Positions 15,177-22,139 of a stretch of 23,994 nucleotides of DNA are shown here, one piece after another. Every line of letters begins with the position of its first letter. Within the stretch, counting starts at the first letter, position 1. The stretch spans positions 1 through 23,994 of the forward strand of contig CAZESH010000030.1 of the NCBI GenBank assembly GCA_964514665.1, in the 5' to 3' direction. This DNA comes from CAZESH01 sp964514665. GTDB taxonomy: Bacteria > Bacillota > Bacilli > Paenibacillales > KCTC-25726. Under the pieces are notes generated by a model, which saw only the letters and a list, made by a program, of their open reading frames with translations, was not told where the DNA came from and ran no database searches. The translations under genes were made by a program, and so were the position numbers.

Positions 15177-16038
15177 TCAAGCACAAGGATTAAGAAATTT
15201 GGTCAATGTTCAAAACGATGCAGGGATGAAGACGACGCGCATCATCACGGTGACAAGCGGAAAGGGCGGCGTCGGAAAATCCAATTTTTCCTTAAACTTT
15301 GCCTTGGCTCTGCAGACACTTGGCTATAAGGTTCTTGTCTTTGATGCTGATATCGGCTTGGCCAACATCGATGTCCTGATGGGCATTTCCCCCAAATTCA
15401 ATCTGTACCACCTGTTAAAGAGGGAAAAAACGATTTGGGAAATTATTCATAAAGGTGCGAATGAACTTCAGTTTATTTCCGGAGGCTCCGGCTTTAATGA
15501 TCTTTTCAGACTAACCGAGGAAGAACTGGATTATTTCACACAGCAGATTACCGAATTAAACGGGTATGTGGATTTTATTTTATTTGATACGGGAGCGGGC
15601 GTATCGCGGGAAACGCTGAAATTCATCATTGCCGCCCATGAAACCATTGTTGTGACAACTCCCGAACCGACTGCGATTACAGATGCTTACGCCATTATCA
15701 AGATGGTGCATGGCATGCGTTACAATGTTCCGTTTCATCTGGTTATCAACAGAGTTGTCGATCAAAATGAAGGCAAACGCACCGCAGAAAAAATCAGCAT
15801 GGTCGCCAAACAGTTTTTGGATATCGATATTCCGACTCTCGGCTATATTGTCGACGACAGCCATGTATCAAAAGCCGTAAAGCGCCAGGTGCCGCTTTCG
15901 ATTGCTTATCCGAACTCTCAGGCTGCCAAGGAAATCATGGAGCTTGCCGCGATGTTCGTAACCGGCCATACGGCTGTGGATCAGAGCATGGCCGGTGTGA
16001 AAGGATTCTTGAACCGCCTGATCCGCTTAATGAGATAA
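15169..16038 (+). CDS. flhG: Flagellar number regulator FlhG (YlxH/FleN), MinD-like ATPase
   Basis: A ParA/MinD-type ATPase that stimulates FlhF GTPase activity and limits flagellar number. ATG 15169 lies seven bases after GGAGGGG and overlaps flhF by eight bases. The product is 289 residues. The N-terminus carries DQAQGLR at residues 3-9, the FlhF-activating motif. The deviant Walker A, SGKGGVGKSN, lies at 30-39, and VFDADIGLANIDVLMG and FILFDTGAG are the switch and Walker B regions. The C-terminal helix GFLNRLIRLMR is amphipathic and basic, as in MinD membrane-targeting sequences. It is the last gene before a 79-base gap that separates it from the chemotaxis genes. Confidence 0.95.
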   Translation: MSDQAQGLRNLVNVQNDAGMKTTRIITVTSGKGGVGKSNFSLNFALALQTLGYKVLVFDADIGLANIDVLMGISPKFNLYHLLKREKTIWEIIHKGANELQFISGGSGFNDLFRLTEEELDYFTQQITELNGYVDFILFDTGAGVSRETLKFIIAAHETIVVTTPEPTAITDAYAIIKMVHGMRYNVPFHLVINRVVDQNEGKRTAEKISMVAKQFLDIDIPTLGYIVDDSHVSKAVKRQVPLSIAYPNSQAAKEIMELAAMFVTGHTAVDQSMAGVKGFLNRLIRLMR

Positions 16039-16117
16039 AAGTGAAGGAAGCTGAAATTCGATTGAATGCATGCAGCAGCAGCTCGTAATTGTGACGCAGA
16101 TACGAAGGAGTGAAAAG

Positions 16118-17200
16118 ATGCAGAAACGATACAAGGTAATGGTCGTAGATGACTCTGCATTCATGAGAAAAATTATTTCTGACCTGATATCGGAGGATGG
16201 CGAATTTGAAGTGGTCGCCACAGCCAAAAACGGTCGGGAAGCCGTGGAGAAATGCATGTCGGTTCAACCCGATGCCATTACATTGGATCTCGAAATGCCT
16301 GAAATGGATGGACTTGAAGCCTTAAAAAGGATCATGACGGTGCGTCCGACTCCGGTCATTATGCTCAGCGGAGAAACCGGAAAGGGTATGGCGGCGACGA
16401 TCATGGCTTTGGAAGCCGGAGCCATTGATTTTATCCGAAAAACCTCTGGAACGATATCTCTTGATATGCACAAGGAAAAAGAATTGCTGCTTGAAAAGCT
16501 GAAAATTGCCGTGCATACAAGTGTGGACCGAGCGGTTTCCAGTGGAGCTTCTGTACCCCGCAGCTTTTCCCGGCCGATCGTCAAACCGGTTGAGGTTATG
16601 AAAGCAAGCGGGGAATTCAAACATCTGGTTGCGATCGGAACGTCAACAGGGGGCCCAAGAGCGCTGCAAACCGTGCTGTCTTCCTTGCCCAGGGATTTTC
16701 CCGCCCCGATCCTGATCGTGCAGCATATGCCGCCTCAATTTACGAAATCTTTGGCGCAAAGGCTTGATCAAGTATCAAGCATTCAAGTTGTTGAAGCTTC
16801 CGATGGAGAGAAGATACAAGCAGGAACTGCATATATCGCTCCCGGAGGTTATCATATGGTTTTGGTGTACGACAGGGATCGCGATTACCGGATTCAGCTC
16901 AACAGTCATGAACCGATTTCAGGCCATCGCCCTTCTGTGGATATCTTGTTTCAATCGCTCGTTCCCTTTCAAGAATTGAATAGGCATATCGTGCTGATGA
17001 CGGGAATGGGCAGTGACGGAGCAAAAGGGATGAAAGCTTTGCAGGAAGCGGGAGCACTTACGCTGATTGCAGAATCGGAGAAAACGGCCGTGGTTTATGG
17101 TATGCCGAGAGCTGCATTTGAGCTTGGATGTGTAACGCACCTGCTGGATCAGGAAAATATCGGTGTTGAGCTTATACGTGCTGTTCACAATGAAGAGTAA
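16118..17200 (+). CDS. cheB: Protein-glutamate methylesterase/glutamine deamidase CheB
   Basis: CheB removes methyl groups from chemoreceptors when phosphorylated by CheA. ATG 16118 lies seven bases after AAGGAG (16105-16110). An upstream in-frame ATG at 16070 has no such site and would add 16 unlike residues. The product is 360 residues. The receiver domain (1-120) has Asp12-13 or nearby acidic residues in VVDDSAFMRK and the phosphoacceptor Asp57 in LDLEMPEMDG. A linker of about 50 residues follows. The methylesterase domain has the triad Ser176 (GTSTGGPRAL), His203 (QHMPPQFT) and Asp300 (MGSDGAKGM). The partner methyltransferase cheR is not in the window. Confidence 0.97.
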   Translation: MQKRYKVMVVDDSAFMRKIISDLISEDGEFEVVATAKNGREAVEKCMSVQPDAITLDLEMPEMDGLEALKRIMTVRPTPVIMLSGETGKGMAATIMALEAGAIDFIRKTSGTISLDMHKEKELLLEKLKIAVHTSVDRAVSSGASVPRSFSRPIVKPVEVMKASGEFKHLVAIGTSTGGPRALQTVLSSLPRDFPAPILIVQHMPPQFTKSLAQRLDQVSSIQVVEASDGEKIQAGTAYIAPGGYHMVLVYDRDRDYRIQLNSHEPISGHRPSVDILFQSLVPFQELNRHIVLMTGMGSDGAKGMKALQEAGALTLIAESEKTAVVYGMPRAAFELGCVTHLLDQENIGVELIRAVHNEE

Positions 17201-17257
17201 TCGTGTGCAACAACCGAGCTTCAATGCATTCACCGCAAATCAATAAAAATTGCTTAT

Positions 17258-17274
17258 GGGAGGTGCTGGATTTG
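17258..17274 (+). promoter_or_regulatory. Ribosome binding site and TTG start of cheA
   Basis: GGGAGG at 17258-17263 sits eight bases before TTG 17272. The peptide from this TTG (MEQNQYLSMFIDESKDHL) aligns end to end with the known B. subtilis CheA N-terminus. The in-frame GTG 17203 and ATG 17224 upstream have no such site and would add about 16-23 unconserved residues. Confidence 0.85.
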
Positions 17275-19287
17275 GAACAAAATCAATATTTGTCCATGTT
17301 TATTGACGAGTCCAAAGATCACTTGCAGGCTCTAAATGAAAATTTATTGAGTCTTGAACAAACACCGGAAGATATCAACATCGTTCAAACCATTTTCCGT
17401 TCGGCTCATACCTTGAAAGGCATGTCCGCTACGATGGGATTCGAGGATATCGCATCTTTGACTCATGAAATGGAAAATGTGCTGGATCAAGTAAGAAATC
17501 AAAAGTGCGTGATGAATCAGACCATTTTTGATACGCTTTTCAAAAGTTTGGATGCGCTTGAAACGATGGTACAGGATATCATTGGCGGCGGCACCGGGAA
17601 AGCGGATGTGGATGACATAGTTTCCGCCCTGCAAGCTATAGCCAATGGCGAAACAACGGCGAAAGCATCGGCTTCAGCAGACGGTCACGATGACTCGAAT
17701 CTGGATTCCTATCAGCTCTCTGTACTGGAGCAATCGCTTGAAAGCGGTTTTCAGGTTTTCCATATTCGCGTGGCGATTCGCGACGATTGCGTATTGAAAG
17801 CAGCCAGAGCTTATATGGTTTTTAACGTTTTGGACCATAACGGGGAGGTCATCAAGTCATTTCCTGCAGTGGAGGATATCGAGCAGGAAAAGTTTGACAA
17901 AGTTTTTTCCGTCTATTATATATCAAAATTGAATTCCGAGGCGCTGCATAGGATGATTATGCATGTTTCGGAAATCGAGTCGGTGCAGCTGACTGAAATC
18001 AATGAGGCCAAGTTGAAAATGCTTGGATCATTGGAGCACAATCAGGCACAAAAAGAAACTGCAGCTGCGATTCAAGCGGATACACCTGCTTCCGCCAAAG
18101 CGGCAAAAGAGCCCCAAGCGAAGCAAAATGTGCAGCTGAATCGGACAATCCGTGTCGACATTGAACGCTTGGACGTATTGATGAATCTGTTTAGCGAGAT
18201 GCTGATCGATCGCGTGCGGCTGGAATCGCTGGCAGATGAAATCCGCCGCAGCGAATTGAGCGAAACCGTAGAGCATTTGGCACGTGTAAGTACAGACCTG
18301 CAGAATATCGTCTTGAAATTGCGGATGGTGCCGATTGATTCCGTATTCAACCGCTTTCCGCGGATGGTCAGGGACTTGACGAAAAGCTTGGAGAAAAAAG
18401 TCGAGCTTGTGATCAGCGGAGCGGATACGGAGTTGGATCGTACGGTTATTGATGAAATCGGTGATCCGCTTGTACATATGCTGAGAAATTCACTGGATCA
18501 TGGCATTGAAATTCCAGCAAAACGTTTGGCTGCGAACAAACCGGAAACGGGCACCATACATTTGCGTGCTTTTCACAGCGGGAACCATGTCTTTATCGAA
18601 ATTGAAGATGACGGCAACGGCATCAATCGCCAAAAGGTATTGAAAACGGCAGTGGACAAAGGCGTTGTCCATCCTGATGAGGCAAAGAAAATGTCGGATC
18701 AGGACATCGATCAGCTTTTATTTGCCTCCGGATTCAGCACGGCTGAAAAAATTACGGATATATCCGGCCGCGGCGTAGGTTTGGATGTCGTCAAGTCCAA
18801 GATCACTTCACTCGGAGGCAGTGTATTCGTAGAATCTCAACCGGGCAAGGGCAGCAAATTTATTGTCCAGCTTCCGCTTACCCTATCTATCATCTCTGCG
18901 ATGCTGGTCAAAACCGGAAATGAAAGATATGCCATCCCGCTTTCGTCCATCGTGGAGACAATGATTGTGCAAATCCCGAAAATCCGCAAGGTTCATGGAC
19001 AAAGCATGCTGGATTACAGAGGCGGAGTGATTCCGATTTTGTCCATGGGGGAATTATTCGAGGCAGCACTTAGCGATTCTGAGCAAAAGCTTGAACGGGA
19101 AACAGTTGTCATTCGCAAAGGGGAGAAAATGGTTGCTCTGATGGTCGATGAACTGATTGGCCAGCAGGAAATCGTGCTTAAGACGCTCGGGAATTATCTT
19201 AAAAACGTATTTGCCGTTTCCGGTGCCACGATATTGGGAGACGGTCAGGTCGCTTTGATCGTTGATCCGAATGCGATAATTAAATAA
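17272..19287 (+). CDS. cheA: Chemotaxis histidine kinase CheA
   Basis: The central kinase of chemotaxis, bound to receptors through CheW, phosphorylating CheY and CheB. From TTG 17272 it is 671 residues, essentially the length of B. subtilis CheA. The P1 HPt domain has the phosphorylated His46 in FRSAHTLKGMSATMG. P2 (about 145-250) is the CheY/CheB docking domain. A linker rich in Ala/Gln/Lys runs to about 285. P3 dimerisation starts at about 290 (NRTIRVDIERLDVLMNLFSE). The P4 ATPase has an N box at about 403 (HMLRNSLDHG), DDGNGI at 446-451 and GRGVGLDVV at about 497-505. P5 (CheW-like) follows from about 540. All catalytic motifs are intact. Confidence 0.97.
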   Translation: MEQNQYLSMFIDESKDHLQALNENLLSLEQTPEDINIVQTIFRSAHTLKGMSATMGFEDIASLTHEMENVLDQVRNQKCVMNQTIFDTLFKSLDALETMVQDIIGGGTGKADVDDIVSALQAIANGETTAKASASADGHDDSNLDSYQLSVLEQSLESGFQVFHIRVAIRDDCVLKAARAYMVFNVLDHNGEVIKSFPAVEDIEQEKFDKVFSVYYISKLNSEALHRMIMHVSEIESVQLTEINEAKLKMLGSLEHNQAQKETAAAIQADTPASAKAAKEPQAKQNVQLNRTIRVDIERLDVLMNLFSEMLIDRVRLESLADEIRRSELSETVEHLARVSTDLQNIVLKLRMVPIDSVFNRFPRMVRDLTKSLEKKVELVISGADTELDRTVIDEIGDPLVHMLRNSLDHGIEIPAKRLAANKPETGTIHLRAFHSGNHVFIEIEDDGNGINRQKVLKTAVDKGVVHPDEAKKMSDQDIDQLLFASGFSTAEKITDISGRGVGLDVVKSKITSLGGSVFVESQPGKGSKFIVQLPLTLSIISAMLVKTGNERYAIPLSSIVETMIVQIPKIRKVHGQSMLDYRGGVIPILSMGELFEAALSDSEQKLERETVVIRKGEKMVALMVDELIGQQEIVLKTLGNYLKNVFAVSGATILGDGQVALIVDPNAIIK

Positions 19288-19309
19288 GGATTGATTAGGA
19301 GGGTTCAAA

Positions 19310-19771
19310 ATGGGAGAAGAAATAAAAGTAATCGTGTTTAAATTGGGAGAAGAAGAATATGGAGTCGAGGTTGACAAGGTTCGTACGATCGAACGCATGA
19401 TGGCCATGACGCGAGTACCCAAGACGCCTGAATTTGTAAAAGGAGTCGTGAATTTGCGAGGTGTGGTTACCCCTGTAATTGATTTGCGTGAAAGATTCGG
19501 CTTGGAGAAAAGCGAATATACAGGAAATACAAGAATGATTATTGTAGCTGCAAATAACCTGGAAGTAGGCATGATTGTCGATTCTGCGAATGACGTACTG
19601 GATGTGGACGACAGTACAATCACGGATCCTCCTGAAATCGTAGGCGGCATTAAGGCCAAATATTTGCGGGGCGTGGCCAAAATCGGTGATGACCGCTTGT
19701 TGATCATGCTCAATCTTGAAGAAGTTTTAAATAAAAATGAAATTATTCAATTAGAACATATTGAGGAGTAA
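19310..19771 (+). CDS. cheW: Chemotaxis coupling protein CheW
   Basis: A scaffold that links chemoreceptors to CheA. ATG 19310 follows TAGGAGGG with good spacing. The product is 153 residues and consists of one CheW domain. Recognisable segments are VIVFKLGEEEYGVEVDKVRT, FVKGVVNLRGVVTPVIDLRE and AKYLRGVAKIGDDRLLIMLN, with the conserved NLRG motif and the Arg facing receptor hairpins. It is separated by 22 bases from cheA and by four bases from the cheC start, so these three are almost certainly one transcript. Confidence 0.97.
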   Translation: MGEEIKVIVFKLGEEEYGVEVDKVRTIERMMAMTRVPKTPEFVKGVVNLRGVVTPVIDLRERFGLEKSEYTGNTRMIIVAANNLEVGMIVDSANDVLDVDDSTITDPPEIVGGIKAKYLRGVAKIGDDRLLIMLNLEEVLNKNEIIQLEHIEE

Positions 19772-19775
19772 GCCG

Positions 19776-20396
19776 GTGGACCCTTTTCAGAATTTTAAGG
19801 ATTTTCAATTGGACGTTCTCAAAGAAGTGGGAAACATTGGAGCAGGCAATGCAGCGACCGCCTTATCCCGATTATTGGATAAGCCTGTCGATATGCGAGT
19901 GCCCAGTGTAAGAATCCTCGCTTTTTCGGAAATCGCCGAATCGCTTGGAGGACCCGAGGAAGTAGTAATTGCAATCTTTATGAGAGTGGAAGGGGATGCG
20001 CCGGGCAATATGTTTTTTATATTGACCCAAAGCTCCGCCAGTCGATTGCTGCATAATTTCGTCGGATTGAAAGTCAGCAATCAAGAGGTATTCTCCGAAA
20101 TGGAAATTTCGGCGCTCTCGGAAATTGCCAATATTCTCGTAGGCTCTTATTTATCCTCGCTGGCGGATTTGACCAAATTGGCGCTTTCTCCGACTGTGCC
20201 GGCGCTTGCCGTGGATATGGCGGGTGCGATACTAAACTTTGGCCTGATTCAATACGGGGAGATGGGGGACCACGCCTTGTTGATTGACACAAAATTTCTG
20301 GAAGGCAAGGATGAAGTGGAAGGGCATTTCTTCTTTATCCCCGATCCTTTATCCTTTGATATTCTGTTCTCAGCATTGGGAGTGCCTTTTGAATGA
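19776..20396 (+). CDS. cheC: CheY-P phosphatase CheC
   Basis: CheC dephosphorylates CheY-P and, by binding CheD, feeds back on receptor adaptation. The start is GTG 19776, seven bases after GAGGAG (19763-19768); a TTG at 19761 overlaps that site and the cheW stop. The product is 206 residues, similar to B. subtilis CheC. Both phosphatase motifs are intact: Glu17/Asn20 in LKEVGNIGAGNAATAL and Glu116/Asn119 in ISALSEIANILVGSYL. There is no FliN/SpoA domain, which separates it from FliY. Its stop overlaps the cheD ATG (ATGA), matching their physical partnership. Confidence 0.96.
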   Translation: MDPFQNFKDFQLDVLKEVGNIGAGNAATALSRLLDKPVDMRVPSVRILAFSEIAESLGGPEEVVIAIFMRVEGDAPGNMFFILTQSSASRLLHNFVGLKVSNQEVFSEMEISALSEIANILVGSYLSSLADLTKLALSPTVPALAVDMAGAILNFGLIQYGEMGDHALLIDTKFLEGKDEVEGHFFFIPDPLSFDILFSALGVPFE

Positions 20397-20890
20397 TGGA
20401 ACATCAATTGGTGAAGGTCGGAATGGCGGATTTGCAAGTGACAAACGAGGCTTCCAGCGTTTTGAAAACCACCGGTCTTGGATCCTGTGTGGGCATTACA
20501 CTGTATGACTCGATAAAGAAAATTGCCGGAATGGCGCATGTTATGCTTCCAAATTCGGAGATTGCCAGAGGCGATCAAATCAATTTGGCGAAATATGCGG
20601 ATACCGCCATACCTGAAATGATTCGCTTGATGCAGAACTTGGGCGCTTCACCGCTCCGTTTGGAAGCGAAGCTGGCAGGGGGTGCCCAAATGTTCACATT
20701 TCCCGGACAAAGTGATTCGATGAGAATCGGACCACGCAATGTGGAAACCTGTAAAACGATGCTGCTAAAGTATAAAATTCCGGTAAAAGCTGAAGATACA
20801 GGCGGCAATTACGGGCGTACAATCGAGTTTGTAAGTGCAACCGGCTTGCTGCTCATTCGCAGCGTACAACAAGGGGTTAAGGAATATTGA
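20393..20890 (+). CDS. cheD: Chemoreceptor glutamine deamidase CheD
   Basis: CheD deamidates receptor glutamines and is regulated by CheC and CheY-P. ATG 20393 overlaps the cheC stop by four bases; a second ATG at 20396 is equally possible. GGGAG lies about nine bases upstream. The product is 165 residues. The catalytic residues are conserved with the family spacing: Thr26, Cys32 (TTGLGSCVGITLYD) and His49 (IAGMAHVMLPN). KLAGGAQMFTFPG and GGNYGRTIEF are further family segments. The stop shares a base with the next ATG (TGATG). Confidence 0.96.
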   Translation: MMEHQLVKVGMADLQVTNEASSVLKTTGLGSCVGITLYDSIKKIAGMAHVMLPNSEIARGDQINLAKYADTAIPEMIRLMQNLGASPLRLEAKLAGGAQMFTFPGQSDSMRIGPRNVETCKTMLLKYKIPVKAEDTGGNYGRTIEFVSATGLLLIRSVQQGVKEY

Positions 20891-21306
20891 TGATAGGAAA
20901 TTGGAAATGGAACTTCTGGATCGCCTTTTTAACGCTGCTGCTTACATTTATTTTTTCCGTGACCAATCATAATGGCGTAATGAACTCCACTTTGAACAGC
21001 CTATACAGTTTTTCTTTGATGTTTGCGCTTGCCTTTGGCTTCCGCTTTATGCTTGGTCATTTTGCCATAATACAGGAGGATCCCGAACACACAGGAGAAA
21101 ACATGATCAGGGAGGAGGGAATTGGTACGCACATCAATATGGCGACACCTGAAGACTCGCCGCTGGAGTCAATATTTGCAGATCCTGCAGAACACGTTGA
21201 TCAAGGTTTTATGCCTTTGAGTCCCAAAAAGTTAGCGTCCAAGGACAAGATAGATGCAGAATTTTTGAGCGATGCTATACGAAACCTTTCAGATGATGAA
21301 GGATGA
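20890..21306 (+). CDS. Unnamed two-helix membrane protein between cheD and sigD
   Basis: Not recognised as a named family. ATG 20890 overlaps the cheD stop by one base, with AAGG a few bases upstream; the alternative TTG 20887 adds one residue. The product is 138 residues. It begins with Trp-rich MIGNWKWNFWIAFLTLLL, a hydrophobic helix at about 5-23, then a short loop with Asn/Ser/Thr, then a second helix at about 37-58. A cytoplasmic-type tail of about 80 residues follows: acidic (EDPEHTGEN, EDSPLESIFADPAEH), then MPLSPKKLASKDKIDAEFLS and ending SDDEG. No catalytic motif is visible. Coupling to cheD and to sigD (eight bases downstream) suggests a role in chemotaxis or in sigma-D control, which is inference. 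Confidence 0.7.
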   Translation: MIGNWKWNFWIAFLTLLLTFIFSVTNHNGVMNSTLNSLYSFSLMFALAFGFRFMLGHFAIIQEDPEHTGENMIREEGIGTHINMATPEDSPLESIFADPAEHVDQGFMPLSPKKLASKDKIDAEFLSDAIRNLSDDEG

Positions 21307-21314
21307 TGACTTAA

Positions 21315-22097
21315 ATGGACCCTAAACAATCTCATCTAGCAAATATCCATATTTGGGATAGTTTCAAGTTTGAGCATAATCAGGAAGCAAAAAAGATGTT
21401 GGTGGAATGCTACCTGCCGCTTGTTGAATTTGTTTCAAACCGCCTTGCCATCGGTCTGCCCAAGAGCATCTCAAGAGATGACTTGGCAAGCTATGGCGTA
21501 ATGGGTTTGATAGACGCCATAGATAAATTTGATCATCGGCGGGGGTTGCAATTCGAAACCTACGCTTCTTGGAGAATTCGCGGCGCAATCATCGATTCGC
21601 TGCGGCAAGCGGATTGGGTGCCTCGTTCCGTTCGCGAAAAAGCGAAAAAGCTGGAGGACGCCTATCAAAAGCTGGAACAAAAATATCTGCGCTCCGTAAC
21701 GGATCAAGAAATTTGCGATTATTTGCAGGTTTCTGAAAACGAATTTCATCAGATGCTCCAGGAGATATCCGTCACAACCGTCTTTTCTTTGGAAGATCCC
21801 ATCAAGGAAGATGAAACGGAAACCCGATTATCTGTTTTAATAGATGAAAAAGCAAAAAATCCGGAATATAAGGTCAATGAATATTTCCTCAAAGAGTCGC
21901 TTGCAAAAGGGATTGAACGGTTAACAGAGAAAGAAAGAACGGTTGTGTCTTTGTTCTATTATGAAGAATTGTCTCTTAGTGAAATCGCAGAAGTGATGTC
22001 GCTTTCTCCGTCACGCATTTCTCAGCTTCATTCCAAGGCGATCATCCGGCTGCGCGGTGCCTTGAGCAAAAGCAGGGATCAGCTGATTCAGGAATAG
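21315..22097 (+). CDS. sigD: Flagellar/motility RNA polymerase sigma factor SigD (FliA/WhiG family)
   Basis: A sigma factor for late flagellar, motility and chemotaxis genes. ATG 21315 follows GAAGGATG, a fairly weak Shine-Dalgarno. The product is 260 residues. Region 2 (about 25-95) contains FVSNRLAIGLPKSISRDDLA and LIDAIDKFDHRRGLQFETYA, followed by SWRIRGAIIDSLRQADWVP. Region 3 is at about 100-165. Region 4 (about 200-255) has LTEKERTVVSLFYYEELSLS then EIAEVMSLSPSRISQLHSKA, a helix-turn-helix. The DWVPRSVR segment marks the FliA/WhiG subgroup. Its anti-sigma partner FlgM is not in this window. The position near the 3' end of the operon is the same as in B. subtilis, where distance from the promoter contributes to ON/OFF motility variation. 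Confidence 0.96.
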   Translation: MDPKQSHLANIHIWDSFKFEHNQEAKKMLVECYLPLVEFVSNRLAIGLPKSISRDDLASYGVMGLIDAIDKFDHRRGLQFETYASWRIRGAIIDSLRQADWVPRSVREKAKKLEDAYQKLEQKYLRSVTDQEICDYLQVSENEFHQMLQEISVTTVFSLEDPIKEDETETRLSVLIDEKAKNPEYKVNEYFLKESLAKGIERLTEKERTVVSLFYYEELSLSEIAEVMSLSPSRISQLHSKAIIRLRGALSKSRDQLIQE

Positions 22098-22139
22098 CAA
22101 TCGAAAGTTTTGCAGTTTTTCATACAAGGGGGTACGGCA

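Noticed and set aside
16039..16117. Promoter in the 79-base gap between flhG and cheB
   Set aside because: TTGAAT and TAATTG can be paired at about 18 bases but both boxes match sigma-A consensus poorly; not enough to call.
17203..17271. GTG 17203 as the cheA start
   Set aside because: The extra residues are unconserved and no ribosome site precedes it; TTG 17272 has GGGAGG and the expected N-terminus.
19054..19713. 219-codon minus-strand open frame opposite cheA/cheW
   Set aside because: It is antisense to two certain genes, has no ribosome site I can support, and resembles no protein; a codon-bias shadow.
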